From positions 4,836,001 through 4,900,000 of the forward strand of contig NZ_CP011530.1 in the NCBI RefSeq assembly GCF_001605725.1: 64,000 bases of DNA. The letters are read 5' to 3'. This document shows, piece by piece, positions 24,502 to 33,399 of this stretch. Position numbers and translations under genes: made by a program. The notes beneath the pieces are model-generated. The model saw nothing but the letters and a program-made list of their open reading frames with translations, was not told the origin of the DNA and ran no database searches. The DNA is from Mycobacteroides immunogenum (GTDB lineage Bacteria > Actinomycetota > Actinomycetes > Mycobacteriales > Mycobacteriaceae). How positions within the stretch are numbered: the stretch's first letter is position 1; each line of letters begins with the position of its first letter.

Positions 24502-25233
24502 ATGGTGGAGATCACCCAGGTCAGCGACGCCGTCCACGTGGTCAACGGAGAAGCCGTCAATTGGGTGATCGCCTCGGACGACTCGGGCATCACCCTCTTC
24601 GACTCCGGCTACCCGGGCGATCGCGACGACGTGCTGAAATCGATTGCCGCGCTGGGGCATAAGCCGCAAGACGTGCGCGCCGTGGTGCTTACGCACGGGC
24701 ATATCGATCACATGGGGACCGCGATCTGGTGGGCCGCCGAACACGGCGTCCCGGTGTATGCCCACACCGCCGAGTTGGGCAACGTCCGGCGCGACTACGT
24801 GGACCAGGCCGCGCCCCTCAAGGTGGTGCTCAATCTGTGGCGGCCCGGGTGGCTGCCATGGGTCATCCACGCCATGCGTCTCGGCGCGGGGGTGCGTGAC
24901 GGGATTCCGACGGCCGCCCCGCTCGGTCCCGAACTCGGCGATCTGCCGGGTGCGCCTGTCCCCATCCCCACCCCCGGACATAGCGGCGGGCATTGTTCGT
25001 TCCTGGTCGCGGACCATGTGCTGGTGGTCGGCGATGCCATCATCACCGGTCACCCGATCGCGACGCGTTCCGGGCCACAACTGCTGCCCACTCCGTTCAC
25101 CAAGGACATGGAGCAGGCACGCCGCAGCGCCGAGGCGCTCGCCGATGTCGACGCCGACGTGCTGGCCCCCGGCCACGGCCCCGCATGGATCGGGTCACTG
25201 CGCGACGCGGTCGACATCGCCCTGAGCGAGTGA
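24502..25233 (+). CDS. Metallo-beta-lactamase-fold hydrolase (Rv0406c-like)
   Basis: 243 residues with the binuclear metal motif THGHIDHMG (H65, H67, D69, H70), a later conserved histidine in TPGHSGGH, the bridging D in VVGDAI and the final H in PGHGPAW. No signal peptide, so a cytosolic thioesterase, lactonase or glyoxalase-II-type role is more likely than antibiotic hydrolysis. Divergent from fgd1 as in M. tuberculosis. The last 39 bp overlap the end of the convergent monooxygenase gene. Confidence 0.87.
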   Translation: MVEITQVSDAVHVVNGEAVNWVIASDDSGITLFDSGYPGDRDDVLKSIAALGHKPQDVRAVVLTHGHIDHMGTAIWWAAEHGVPVYAHTAELGNVRRDYVDQAAPLKVVLNLWRPGWLPWVIHAMRLGAGVRDGIPTAAPLGPELGDLPGAPVPIPTPGHSGGHCSFLVADHVLVVGDAIITGHPIATRSGPQLLPTPFTKDMEQARRSAEALADVDADVLAPGHGPAWIGSLRDAVDIALSE

Positions 25234-26556
25234 GTTGATGGGGTCGAGCCCCAGGTGATCGCGCAGCGTCTCGTGCTCGTATTCGGTGCGGAAGGCGCCG
25301 CGCTCCTGTAGCAACGGCACCACGGAATCCACGAAGTCGTCGAGCCCGGCCGGCGTCAGATGCGGTACCAGGATGAAACCATCGCAGGCATCGGCCTGGA
25401 TGTACCGATCCACCTCGGTGGCCACCTGCGACGGAGTGCCGATGAACTGCTGGCGCGAGGTGACCTCCTTGATCAGCTCGCGGATCGACAGCTTCTTGGC
25501 CTCGGCGATCGCCCGATACTTCGCCGCGATCTCCCGGGGATCACCGTGCCGGGCCTTGCCCCGGGTGATCGAGGCGTCGCCCGTGGGATCGACATCCGGC
25601 AGCGGGCCATCCGGGTCGTATTCGGAAAGGTCGCGACCCCAGACCTGCTCGAGATAGGCGATGGCGGTTTGCGGCCCCACCTGCTGATCCCGGATGTACG
25701 CCGCCTTCTCAACCGCTTCCTGTTCGGTGTCACCGAGGACATAGGTGACACCCGGAAAGACCTTGAGCTGGTCAGGGTTTCGCCCGTGCGCGACAGCTCG
25801 GGCCTTCACATCCGCGTAGTACTTCTGCCCCGCCGGAATCGACGAATGGATGGTGAACAGGGCATCCGCGTGCTTGGCGCCGAAGTCGCGTCCGTCCGCG
25901 GAATCCCCTGCCTGCAGCAGAACGGGATGGCGCTGCGGGGATGCCGGGGCCGTCGCGACGCCGCGGACGGTGAATTGCGGCCCCCGGTGGCTGACGAGAC
26001 GTGGTTCACCCGCCACCTCCCAGCTGTCCCAGAACTTGCGCGCCACGGTGATGAATTCCTCGGCACGGTGATACCGGTCGGCGTGGTCCAGAAATCCGCC
26101 ACGCCGGAAATTCTCGCCGGTGAACGCGTCGGAGGAGGTGACCATGTTCCAGCCGGACCGCCCATCGGACAGATGATCCAGGGTGGCGAATTGCCGTGCC
26201 ACATTGAAGGGTTCGTTGAACGTGGTGTTGATCGTGCCCACCAGCCCGAGCCGATCGGTGACGGCACCGAGGGCCGCGAGCACCGTGAAGGTGTCGGGCC
26301 GCCCGACGACATCGAGATCGTAGATCCGGTCGCGGTGTTCACGAAGGCGTAGCCCCTCGGCCAGGAAGAAGAAGTCGAACAGCCCGCGCTCGGCGCTACG
26401 TGCCAGATGTACGAAGGAATCGAAGTCGATCTGGCTGCCGGAGGCGGGATCGGACCACACGGTGGTGTTGTTGACCCCCGGAAAATGCGCCGCGAGGTGA
26501 ACAGGCTTGCGGTCCTTGCCTTCTCGTACCTGAATTGCGCTGGTTTGATCGCTCAT
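25195..26556 (-). CDS. FMN-dependent monooxygenase, NtaA/SnaA/DszA family
   Basis: 453 residues, TIM-barrel flavin monooxygenase that uses FMNH2 from a separate reductase. Family signatures include DFFFLAEGLRLREH, NEPFNVARQFATLDHLS, GRSGWNMVTS and AGDSADGRDF. Best functional parallel is CmoJ (YtnJ) of S-alkylcysteine salvage, or nitrilotriacetate/dibenzothiophene-sulfone monooxygenases; the substrate is inferred from context only. I start at ATG 26556, which overlaps the preceding gene's stop (TGATG). Its 3' end overlaps the MBL-fold gene by 39 bp on the opposite strand. Confidence 0.88.
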   Translation of the reverse strand: MSDQTSAIQVREGKDRKPVHLAAHFPGVNNTTVWSDPASGSQIDFDSFVHLARSAERGLFDFFFLAEGLRLREHRDRIYDLDVVGRPDTFTVLAALGAVTDRLGLVGTINTTFNEPFNVARQFATLDHLSDGRSGWNMVTSSDAFTGENFRRGGFLDHADRYHRAEEFITVARKFWDSWEVAGEPRLVSHRGPQFTVRGVATAPASPQRHPVLLQAGDSADGRDFGAKHADALFTIHSSIPAGQKYYADVKARAVAHGRNPDQLKVFPGVTYVLGDTEQEAVEKAAYIRDQQVGPQTAIAYLEQVWGRDLSEYDPDGPLPDVDPTGDASITRGKARHGDPREIAAKYRAIAEAKKLSIRELIKEVTSRQQFIGTPSQVATEVDRYIQADACDGFILVPHLTPAGLDDFVDSVVPLLQERGAFRTEYEHETLRDHLGLDPINSLAQGDVDRVAQ

Positions 26557-27668
26557 CAGATCAGCCCCCATTCCTTGGCGATCAGCTCGTAGGACCTGCG
26601 CCGATCCTCATGCCGGTGGGTGATGGACGTGATGACCAGCTCGTCGGCGCCGGCAACCCGGGCCAGCGTGTCCAGCCGCTCGGCGACCTGTCCGGCGTCA
26701 CCCACGAACTGGGTGAGCACCCTGTCCTCCGAGTACAACCGCTCCTCATCGGTAAGCGGTTGTGCACCATCGGGATTGGGGTACGGGATGGCGCCATTCC
26801 CGGACCGGATCGAGTGCACCCAGCGGCCAAAGGTGCTGGTGAGATGGCGGGCGGTGGCCTCGTCGTCGGCGGCTACCGCGTCCGCCGAGACGATGACGTA
26901 CGGCTCGGCCAGCGCCGACGAGGGCTGAAACGCGTCGCGATAGGCCTGCACGGCCTCCAACGTCGACCATGGGGTGACGTGGTAATTCGCCACGAATGGC
27001 AGTCCGCGACGCGCGGCGACCTGCGCGGACTCGCCCTTGCTTGATCCGAAGAGCCAGAGCGGCAGATCGGCGCCCTCACCCGGGCGGATGTGCAGCGCAA
27101 CACCTTCCGGGCTGACATAGCTGCCGTCGAGGAATGCCTGCACATCGGCGACCTGCTGGTCGAAGTCCGCGACGTGCGCGCCGGGCTGCTGCAGCGTGGC
27201 GACGGTGGCCCGCAGCTTCGGGTTGTCCTTGATGCCGAATTCGGCGGGAGCCTGCGGAATGAACAGCCCATCGACCTCGTGGGCCGGTGCGGGTTCGGGT
27301 TTCTGCTCGTTTCCGGCCAGCCGGTCCCTGAGGCGATGACCCGTACGTCCGAGCCCCAGGTCGATGCGCCCCGGGTACAGCGCGTCGAGAATCCCGAAGC
27401 TCTCCACCACCGCGGCGGGTGTGGTCGAGGCGATTTGCACAGCGCCGGCACCCACCCGGATCCGGCGGGTGGCCGCGGCGATATGCGCGATGACCAACGC
27501 GGGAACCGTACTCGCCACGGCGACGAAGTGGTGCTCGGCGAACCAGTAGCGGCGATACCCCCACTGTTCGGCATGCTGGGCCAGGTCGATCGAATTACGC
27601 AATGCCGTAGCGGCATCGGATCCTTCGCTGACCGGTGAGAGGTCAAGAACCGAGAGTGGAACGTTCAT
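26556..27668 (-). CDS. LLM-class flavin-dependent oxidoreductase (YtmO/CmoO-like group)
   Basis: 370 residues, luciferase-like monooxygenase of the group containing MsnO8 and YtmO. Signatures: LSVLDLSPVSEG at the start, YWFAEHHFVAVAS, GAGAVQIASTTPAAVVE, and LFGSSKGESAQVAA for flavin phosphate. It is sandwiched between two NtaA-type monooxygenase genes with overlapping start and stop codons on both sides, so all three are translated from one message. Substrate unknown; sulfur-compound oxidation is the contextual guess. Confidence 0.86.
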   Translation of the reverse strand: MNVPLSVLDLSPVSEGSDAATALRNSIDLAQHAEQWGYRRYWFAEHHFVAVASTVPALVIAHIAAATRRIRVGAGAVQIASTTPAAVVESFGILDALYPGRIDLGLGRTGHRLRDRLAGNEQKPEPAPAHEVDGLFIPQAPAEFGIKDNPKLRATVATLQQPGAHVADFDQQVADVQAFLDGSYVSPEGVALHIRPGEGADLPLWLFGSSKGESAQVAARRGLPFVANYHVTPWSTLEAVQAYRDAFQPSSALAEPYVIVSADAVAADDEATARHLTSTFGRWVHSIRSGNGAIPYPNPDGAQPLTDEERLYSEDRVLTQFVGDAGQVAERLDTLARVAGADELVITSITHRHEDRRRSYELIAKEWGLI

Positions 27669-28738
27669 GCCGACTTCCTTGCATAGCGGTTGGTGGCGGC
27701 GGGTAGGCCCAGCCGTTCGCGCAGGGTTCTGTTGTCATACTCGGCGCGGAAACCCAGGTGGGCCTGAAGAAGAGGCACTAGTTCGTCAACTATGACCGGA
27801 ATATCGAGCGCGTTGACGGCAGGGCGCAGTCGCACGCCATCGATCCCCCACTCGTGCCAGCGGGCGATGAGCTCGCCCAACTCGGGCGCGTTACCCGTGA
27901 ATATCGCGGCATCGGAATGAAATTCGCTCTCACGGCCAAACGAGACCACCAGATCGGCGAGCACCTTGATCGTGCGATGGCCTGCCGTGTTGTGTAAGCG
28001 GGCCGGAATCTCGGCGGCTGAGGCCCCGTCGTGCGGGGTGACAAAGATGACGTCGGCATGCTTCGCGGCGAAGGCCTGCCCGGGCCGGCTACGCGCCAGT
28101 GCGGCCACCACCGACTGCCCCTGCGGAGACCTGGGGGTGATGGAGGGCCCCTTGACCGAGAAGAACCTGCCCTCGAAATCGATGTAGTGCAGCTTGTCCC
28201 TGTCGATGAAACGTCCCGTCGCCAGGTCCCGTATCTCGGCGTCGTCCTCCCAGCTGTCCCACAACCGTCTGACCACTTCCACCGCATCGGCGGCCTCATC
28301 GAGCAGGTCTTGCAGCGGCAACACCTTGGTGCGCCCGAAGACGTCGGCCTCTTCCTCGGTATCGGCGATGGTCACCTGCCAGCCGGCTCGGCCGCCGGAG
28401 ACGATGTCCAGGGTCGCGATCGACTTCGAAATGTGAAACGGCTCGTTGTGAGTGGCCGGCGCGGTGGGAATGAGCCCGATGTGGTGGGTCACCGGGGCCA
28501 CCCGGGCAGCGGTCAGCACCGCGTCGAGACGGCCACCGGGAGTGGGAGCGAACGAATCCTCGAACGTCACGAAATCCAGCAGCCCTTGCTCGGCAAGCTG
28601 GACCTGTTGGGTCCAGTACCTGCCGGTCAAGGGCTTGCCAGCCCGCTTATCCGCGTCCGGATGCCAGCCGTGTCCGTCCAAGGCCAAACCGAGTAACACC
28701 GAGGAGCCGCCGGTGCGAAGAGGAGGCACATTCGTCAC
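27665..28738 (-). CDS. FMN-dependent monooxygenase, NtaA-like (shorter form)
   Basis: About 357 residues from GTG at 28738 (VTNVPPLRTGG). The frame continues to 28822, but that segment has no family resemblance. Signatures: LLGLALDGHGWHP, LLDFVTFEDSF, NEPFHISKSIATLDIVSGGRAGW and DFEGRFFSVKGPS. Roughly 90 residues shorter than its NtaA relatives, mostly in the insertion region. Stop overlaps the next gene's ATG by 4 bp. Third member of the monooxygenase trio. Confidence 0.82.
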   Translation of the reverse strand: MTNVPPLRTGGSSVLLGLALDGHGWHPDADKRAGKPLTGRYWTQQVQLAEQGLLDFVTFEDSFAPTPGGRLDAVLTAARVAPVTHHIGLIPTAPATHNEPFHISKSIATLDIVSGGRAGWQVTIADTEEEADVFGRTKVLPLQDLLDEAADAVEVVRRLWDSWEDDAEIRDLATGRFIDRDKLHYIDFEGRFFSVKGPSITPRSPQGQSVVAALARSRPGQAFAAKHADVIFVTPHDGASAAEIPARLHNTAGHRTIKVLADLVVSFGRESEFHSDAAIFTGNAPELGELIARWHEWGIDGVRLRPAVNALDIPVIVDELVPLLQAHLGFRAEYDNRTLRERLGLPAATNRYARKSA

Positions 28739-28825
28739 AGCTGGATCAACGCCCACAAGCACGACGATGAGGGCGTTTATCTCACCCTGAAGGAAAGGAA
28801 CGGCAGCGGCTCTGCCGCCCACCAG

Positions 28826-29044
28826 CTAGCCGCCGAACTCCTCGTCGACACGGGGCCGGTAGTAACTCCACGGCTGAAACCGTTCCGGACGTTGCGAAAT
28901 CATTTCCGATAACAGATCCAGCTGGTAGCGCGCCTTATCCGCATGCGGATCGTTGTCGATCGCGTCCAGTGTCACCTTGATATCGGCGATGGCCTTGCGA
29001 ATCTGCCTGGGCAGCTTCATATCCGGATCCACTACGCCTCCCAA
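28826..29044 (-). CDS. Small helical protein downstream of the nucleotidyltransferase
   Basis: 72 residues from ATG 29044, or 64 from an internal ATG at 29020. Predicted mostly helical, charged at the start (KLPRQIRKAIADIK), aromatic near the end (RFQPWSYYRPR). It overlaps the nucleotidyltransferase gene by 13 bp, a sign of coupled translation. I do not recognise the family. A partner or regulator of the nucleotidyltransferase is a reasonable guess from the overlap alone. Confidence 0.6.
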   Translation of the reverse strand: MGGVVDPDMKLPRQIRKAIADIKVTLDAIDNDPHADKARYQLDLLSEMISQRPERFQPWSYYRPRVDEEFGG

Positions 29045-29796
29045 TGCCGCCGGTACGTCTGGACCAGCCAGTTGTCGATGATCGCCCGGTCCGGCTCTTC
29101 CGGTAGATCGGCCGTCTCCGTCAGATACTCCAGACGTGCCGTCACCTCATCCAGCCAGCCCAGCGCATCGGACAACGTGTACGCACCCTGGCGCACGTCG
29201 ACCAACTGGCCGCGGTACGGCTGCGGCATGGGCAAGGTGATCCTGCCGCGCTCCATCAGCTCGATCCCCTGGATGCCGAGACGTACTGCGTGATAAGCAA
29301 ATTTGGTATCAAACCCATACCGCTCGATCAGCTCGGGGCGGTTAGCCGGGCGCGTCAACTCACCCGTCAGACGTCTGCGTTGCGAGTTGAGATAGCCCAG
29401 AAACTTGCGGCCGGCCATGCGCGACAGGAACCGTTCGGGGTGCCGTTGGATGTCCCGTCCCACGTCGGTATTGATCGTGAGCTCACGATCGGGGATGAAC
29501 AGCAGTAGCAGCACCGTCGGGTTACCCGCGGCCGCGAGCCGGGCCCACTTGCGCAGCGAGTACACGACCAGGTCCAGGTCGCCCGGCCCTGATCTGACGC
29601 CCTCGGGTTGCGTCCGGAAGATGTACTGCTCGAAGGTCCGCAGGCCGATCACGCATTCGGGGGGCTCGATGCACACACCCATCTCATCGCGATCGTCGTC
29701 TCCCGTGGTGACACCGTGCAGCCCGGAACCCACCTGTCCGCGCAGGACGGTGTTCCCTTCGGCTATCAGTCGCGGCGTCTCACTTGAGTACTGCAT
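29032..29796 (-). CDS. COG3541-type predicted nucleotidyltransferase
   Basis: About 254 residues. The polymerase-beta nucleotidyltransferase core is visible: GSGLHG at residues 23-28, then acidic residues in DDDRDEMG at 33-40 (the DxD pair), then a long helical domain with a KWARLAAAGNPTVLLLLF segment. I use ATG 29796; the frame can start at 29832. Family members are also found in phages and their targets are unknown. It lies between the GNAT gene and the small ORF in a run of sulfur-type genes. Confidence 0.75.
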   Translation of the reverse strand: MQYSSETPRLIAEGNTVLRGQVGSGLHGVTTGDDDRDEMGVCIEPPECVIGLRTFEQYIFRTQPEGVRSGPGDLDLVVYSLRKWARLAAAGNPTVLLLLFIPDRELTINTDVGRDIQRHPERFLSRMAGRKFLGYLNSQRRRLTGELTRPANRPELIERYGFDTKFAYHAVRLGIQGIELMERGRITLPMPQPYRGQLVDVRQGAYTLSDALGWLDEVTARLEYLTETADLPEEPDRAIIDNWLVQTYRRHWEA

Positions 29797-29854
29797 GCGG
29801 CAGATTTCACCAGGGATAGCCCACGTAGGCAACGGAATTTGCGGCAGGCGCCGC

Positions 29855-30343
29855 TCACAAGTCCTTCTCGAACGGGTGAATACCGACCTCGTCCGCGGAC
29901 AGATCTTGGTCGTACAGCGGACGATACCCCGCCGACAGATACAGCGCCTTGGCCTCGGGCTGGCGCGGACCGGTGGTCAGGTAGACCCGCCGGTACCCGC
30001 GGCTGCGGATCTCCGATTCCAGCGCGGCCAGGGTGCGTCCCGCCAGCCCCTGACGGCGGTGCGCACTGGAGGTCCAGATGCGTTTGAGCTCAGCGGTATC
30101 CGCGTCGTATCGCTGGAACGCACCGCCGGTCACGGCCGCGCCGCCCTGCAGTCCGATCAGCAGCCCGCCGTCCGGGGCGGAGAAATGGGTGGCCGGATAA
30201 CTCACCAGGAGCTCGTGGTGCTCATCGAGGGTGCCGCCGTATCGGGTGCTGTACTCGACCGCCAGCTCGGCAAGCAGCGGAGCCGCCAACGGATCCTGCT
30301 GCTCCACCGTCACGAACTGCAGCAGATCCTCACATGCCGTCAT
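29855..30343 (-). CDS. GNAT-family N-acetyltransferase
   Basis: 162 residues with a full GNAT fold: acetyl-CoA loop in SSAHRRQGLAGRTL (RRQGLAG, the Q/RxxGxG/A motif, near 96-102), preceded by the strand AELKRIWTS and followed by ALYLSAGYRP. It starts one base after the stop of the solute-binding lipoprotein gene and is therefore tied to the amino-acid ABC transporter. By analogy with B. subtilis SnaA it could acetylate an imported S-alkylcysteine, but this is inference. Confidence 0.85.
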   Translation of the reverse strand: MTACEDLLQFVTVEQQDPLAAPLLAELAVEYSTRYGGTLDEHHELLVSYPATHFSAPDGGLLIGLQGGAAVTGGAFQRYDADTAELKRIWTSSAHRRQGLAGRTLAALESEIRSRGYRRVYLTTGPRQPEAKALYLSAGYRPLYDQDLSADEVGIHPFEKDL

Positions 30344-30344
30344 G

Positions 30345-31277
30345 TCATCCTTGCCTGGGTAGTCCGCGAGGATTGATCTCCGATTTGGCCACTGCCTCGT
30401 CTTCCAATCCCCAGCGCTGCAACACCTTACGATACGCGCCGTCGGCAATCGCGTGATTGATGGCGTCGGCGAAGGCGCGCACCAGCCCGTTGTCCTTCTT
30501 GGTGAGCACCGCGATCTCGCCCTGTAGCGCCTCCCCCGCGCCCGAGAAAGTACCGACCAGCTTGGTCTGCCCGGTGGCCTGCGAATGGAAAACCGCTGAC
30601 GGATTGGGCCCCACGTAGGCATCGATGCGGCCGGAGGCCAGCGCCAGGTAGTACCCGGTGGCCTGCTGGAAATACTTGAGTTCGGCGGCGGGCAGGCCCG
30701 CCGCGACGTTCTCTTCGTTCCACCGCACCAGGAGCTCCTCCTGGTTGGTGCCCGACCCGACGCCGATGGTCTTGCCCGCGATATCCCTGGGACCCTTGAC
30801 CTCCCAATCCAGCGAGCGCCGGGCCTCGAAGGTGACGTTGTCCCGGCGGTAGGTCGCGAAGTCGAACTTTTCCTTACGCTCCTCGGTCACCGTCACATTG
30901 CAGATAAGCGCGTCCACCTCGCCCGAATCCACCTTCACGAAATTCTGCGCCCAGTCCGCCGATCGCAGATCGACACGCAGCCCCAGGATATCGGCGACCA
31001 GATAGCTGATATCCGTCTCGATCCCGATTATCGTCTTGTCATCAGTGGCGTAGAAACGCAATGGCGGCGCGGTATCGGTATCTCCGGCCACGATGAGCGT
31101 GCCACGCTTGCGGATTGCGTCAGGCACCTCGGCGGCAATGGCGTCCACCTTGGCGGCCCGGATACGGTCTTGTTCCGGGCCGAGATTGAATGCTGACGAC
31201 ATCTCGGGCTCCACCCCGACAGCACACCCGGTGAGGACCATCAGCGCCGTGCAGCAGAGAGCGGCAAGGCGCTTCAC
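30345..31277 (-). CDS. Polar amino-acid ABC transporter, solute-binding lipoprotein
   Basis: 310 residues, family-3 binding protein. Lipobox LTGC with lipidated C18. Ligand-domain features: IRKRGTLIVAGDTDTAPPLRF, IGIETDISYLVADILG, and a conserved LICNVTVTEERKEKFDFA hinge. Stop overlaps nothing but lies next to the GNAT start; its own start overlaps the ATPase stop by 4 bp. Cystine, S-substituted cysteine or another polar amino acid are candidate ligands. Confidence 0.88.
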   Translation of the reverse strand: MKRLAALCCTALMVLTGCAVGVEPEMSSAFNLGPEQDRIRAAKVDAIAAEVPDAIRKRGTLIVAGDTDTAPPLRFYATDDKTIIGIETDISYLVADILGLRVDLRSADWAQNFVKVDSGEVDALICNVTVTEERKEKFDFATYRRDNVTFEARRSLDWEVKGPRDIAGKTIGVGSGTNQEELLVRWNEENVAAGLPAAELKYFQQATGYYLALASGRIDAYVGPNPSAVFHSQATGQTKLVGTFSGAGEALQGEIAVLTKKDNGLVRAFADAINHAIADGAYRKVLQRWGLEDEAVAKSEINPRGLPRQG

Positions 31278-32035
31278 GACAACACCTTGGACAGGAAGCT
31301 GGCGGTACGCGCATGCGACGGGTTGTCCAGTACCTCCTTAGGCGGCCCCTGCTCGACGATGGCACCGCGATCCATGAACACGACGGTGTCGGCGATCTCC
31401 CGGGCAAGCCCGATCTCATGTGTGACGATCACCAGGGTGGCGCCGTCCCGCGCGAGCTGCCGAATGACGTCGAGCACCTCGTTGACCAGTTCGGGGTCCA
31501 GAGCCGAGGTGGGCTCGTCGAACAGGATCACCTTGGGGCGCAAGGCCAACGCGCGAGCGATGGCCACGCGCTGCTGCTGGCCGCCGGAGAGCCGGCGCGG
31601 ATACTCGGCAGCCTTATCGGCGACTCCCACACGCTCCAGTAGCCGCGTTGCCTCGGCCTCCAGATCGGCGCGCGATGCCCGCCGCGCTGCCAACGGCGCT
31701 TCGATGATGTTCTCCAGCACCGTCAGATGCGGGAACAGATTGAAGTTCTGGAACACGAAGCCGACCTGCGAGCGCTGTCGCAAGATCGCGCGTTCCGGCA
31801 ACTCGTAGAGCACCGAGCCGCGCTGGCGGTACCCGATCAGCTCACCGTCGATGCGTACGGTCCCGGCGTCCACCTTCTCCAGATGGTTCAGGGTGCGCAG
31901 CAGCGTCGACTTGCCCGAACCGGAGGGCCCGATGATGACCGTCACTTCTCCTTGCCGCACAGTCAGATTCACATCGCGGAGGGCCGCGACCTGACCGTAG
32001 GACTTATGCACACCCCGCACCTCGATGGTGCTCAT
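31274..32035 (-). CDS. Polar amino-acid ABC transporter, ATP-binding protein
   Basis: 253 residues. Walker A GPSGSGKST, Q-loop in FVFQNFNLFPHLTVLEN, signature LSGGQQQRVAIARAL and Walker B VILFDEPTSALDPE are all intact, matching the GlnQ/HisP group. It overlaps both the permease stop and the lipoprotein start by 4 bp, so the three subunits are translationally coupled. Confidence 0.94.
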   Translation of the reverse strand: MSTIEVRGVHKSYGQVAALRDVNLTVRQGEVTVIIGPSGSGKSTLLRTLNHLEKVDAGTVRIDGELIGYRQRGSVLYELPERAILRQRSQVGFVFQNFNLFPHLTVLENIIEAPLAARRASRADLEAEATRLLERVGVADKAAEYPRRLSGGQQQRVAIARALALRPKVILFDEPTSALDPELVNEVLDVIRQLARDGATLVIVTHEIGLAREIADTVVFMDRGAIVEQGPPKEVLDNPSHARTASFLSKVLS

Positions 32036-32913
32036 CGATGCGCACCACGGGCGTAATACCGTTCGATGTAGTACTGCACCACCGTCAACACCGAGGTGAT
32101 GACGATGTACCAGACGGTGGCCACCATGAGCAGCGGCACCACCCGTCCGTTACGCCCGAAGATGACCTGGACCTGATAGAACAGATCGGCGATGGCCACG
32201 GTGGACACGATGGACGTACCCTTCACCAGGCTGATGACCTCGTTGGCGGCGTTGGGCATGACCGATCGCATGGCCTGTGGCAGCACGATCCTGAAGAACT
32301 GGCGGCGGCGGGGAATACCCAGGGCCGCAGCGGCTTCCAACTGCCCCTCGTCCACGGACAATATTCCGCCCCGGATGATCTCCGCGAAGTAGGCGCCCTG
32401 ATGCAGGGTCAACCCGATCACCGCGGCGGTCAGGCCGCTGAGCAGTTCGTTGGTGTCGATGGTGATCAGCGCCGGGCCGAAGGGGACACCGAAGCTAATG
32501 GTGTCGTACAGGTAGGCGATGTTGAACCAGAACAACAGCTGCACGATCAGCGGTATGGAGCGGAAAATCCATACATACGTCCACGAAATGGACTGCAAAA
32601 CCGGGTTTTTGGACAAGCGCGCAGCCGCCAGCGCCACCCCGAGAACAAAGCCCAGCACCGTGCCGTAAAACGTCAATCGCAGGGTGAGCCAGAGCGCTGC
32701 CAGCACCGACTTGGCGGTGAAGTAGCGCGCGAACGTCGGCCAATCCCAGCCCGGGTTACGCACCAAACCGTGCACGAACATGGCGACAAATACCAGCGCG
32801 ACCGCCGACAGGATCCAGTTCCCGGGGCGTGGGCGCCGCCGCACCCGCAATGGCGGCTCGGCAGATTCGTCAGCCACCCGGACGCGCGCAGGCGCAGCAG
32901 GTGCCGATGTCAT
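32032..32913 (-). CDS. Polar amino-acid ABC transporter, permease
   Basis: 293 residues from ATG 32913 (MTSAPAAPARVRV). A basic N-terminus is followed by a first membrane helix near 35-52 and the HisM/GlnP-type permease domain, with the EAA-like loop EAAAALGIPRRRQFFRIVLPQA. The frame continues upstream to 33060 but that part is non-coding. First gene of the run reaching to 25195; its 90-bp upstream space is shared with the divergent PPOX gene. Confidence 0.91.
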   Translation of the reverse strand: MTSAPAAPARVRVADESAEPPLRVRRRPRPGNWILSAVALVFVAMFVHGLVRNPGWDWPTFARYFTAKSVLAALWLTLRLTFYGTVLGFVLGVALAAARLSKNPVLQSISWTYVWIFRSIPLIVQLLFWFNIAYLYDTISFGVPFGPALITIDTNELLSGLTAAVIGLTLHQGAYFAEIIRGGILSVDEGQLEAAAALGIPRRRQFFRIVLPQAMRSVMPNAANEVISLVKGTSIVSTVAIADLFYQVQVIFGRNGRVVPLLMVATVWYIVITSVLTVVQYYIERYYARGAHR

Positions 32914-33003
32914 GCGATCGAACCTAGAAACACCGACCAGTCGACAACAGTCTTTGGCTCCCGGCGAATCGAACGGTGGCGATCCGTCATGTTCCAATAG
33001 GTC

Positions 33004-33399
33004 ATGCCAGAAATCCCCGCAGGCTTTGAAGATCTCCTGGAACAACGGCTCTACGGCCACCTCGCCACGGTCGCCGGCGACGGCTCCGCGCAGTCAAGCC
33101 CCATGTGGTTCGAATGGGATGGCGAGCGGGTGCGGTTCACCCACACCAACAAGCGGGCCAAGTTTCGCAACATTCAGGCCGAGCCGCGCGTCGCGTTCTC
33201 GATCCTGGACCCCACCAACCCCTACCGGTACCTGGAAGTACGGGGCACCATCGACCAGATCGACGATGATCCCACCGGATCGTTCATCCAGGCGCTCGCC
33301 CACCTGTACCAGGCACCGTGGGCCGGCAAGAGCACCGGCGACGAGGCCGACCGGGTCATCCTCTACCTGCGGCCCACCAAGTTCGTGAGCCACGGCTAG
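33004..33399 (+). CDS. PPOX-class split-barrel flavoprotein (FMN or F420 dependent)
   Basis: 131 residues. Pyridoxamine-oxidase-like fold: LATVAGDGSAQSSPMWFEWDG, then FTHTNKRAKFRNIQAEPRVAFSI (cofactor phosphate-binding KxRNI), then YLEVRGTIDQID. In mycobacteria most such small proteins bind F420 or haem breakdown intermediates; the cofactor cannot be decided here. The stop TAG directly abuts the stop of the convergent mmpL gene with no bases between. Confidence 0.83.
   Translation: MPEIPAGFEDLLEQRLYGHLATVAGDGSAQSSPMWFEWDGERVRFTHTNKRAKFRNIQAEPRVAFSILDPTNPYRYLEVRGTIDQIDDDPTGSFIQALAHLYQAPWAGKSTGDEADRVILYLRPTKFVSHG

Noticed and set aside
24502..25233. Beta-lactam resistance gene
   Set aside because: The MBL fold alone does not indicate beta-lactamase; no signal peptide, and orthologues next to fgd1 are not known to confer resistance.
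33004..33060. Longer start for the amino-acid permease into the PPOX gene
   Set aside because: The extension has no membrane or family features and overlaps the opposite-strand PPOX coding region.
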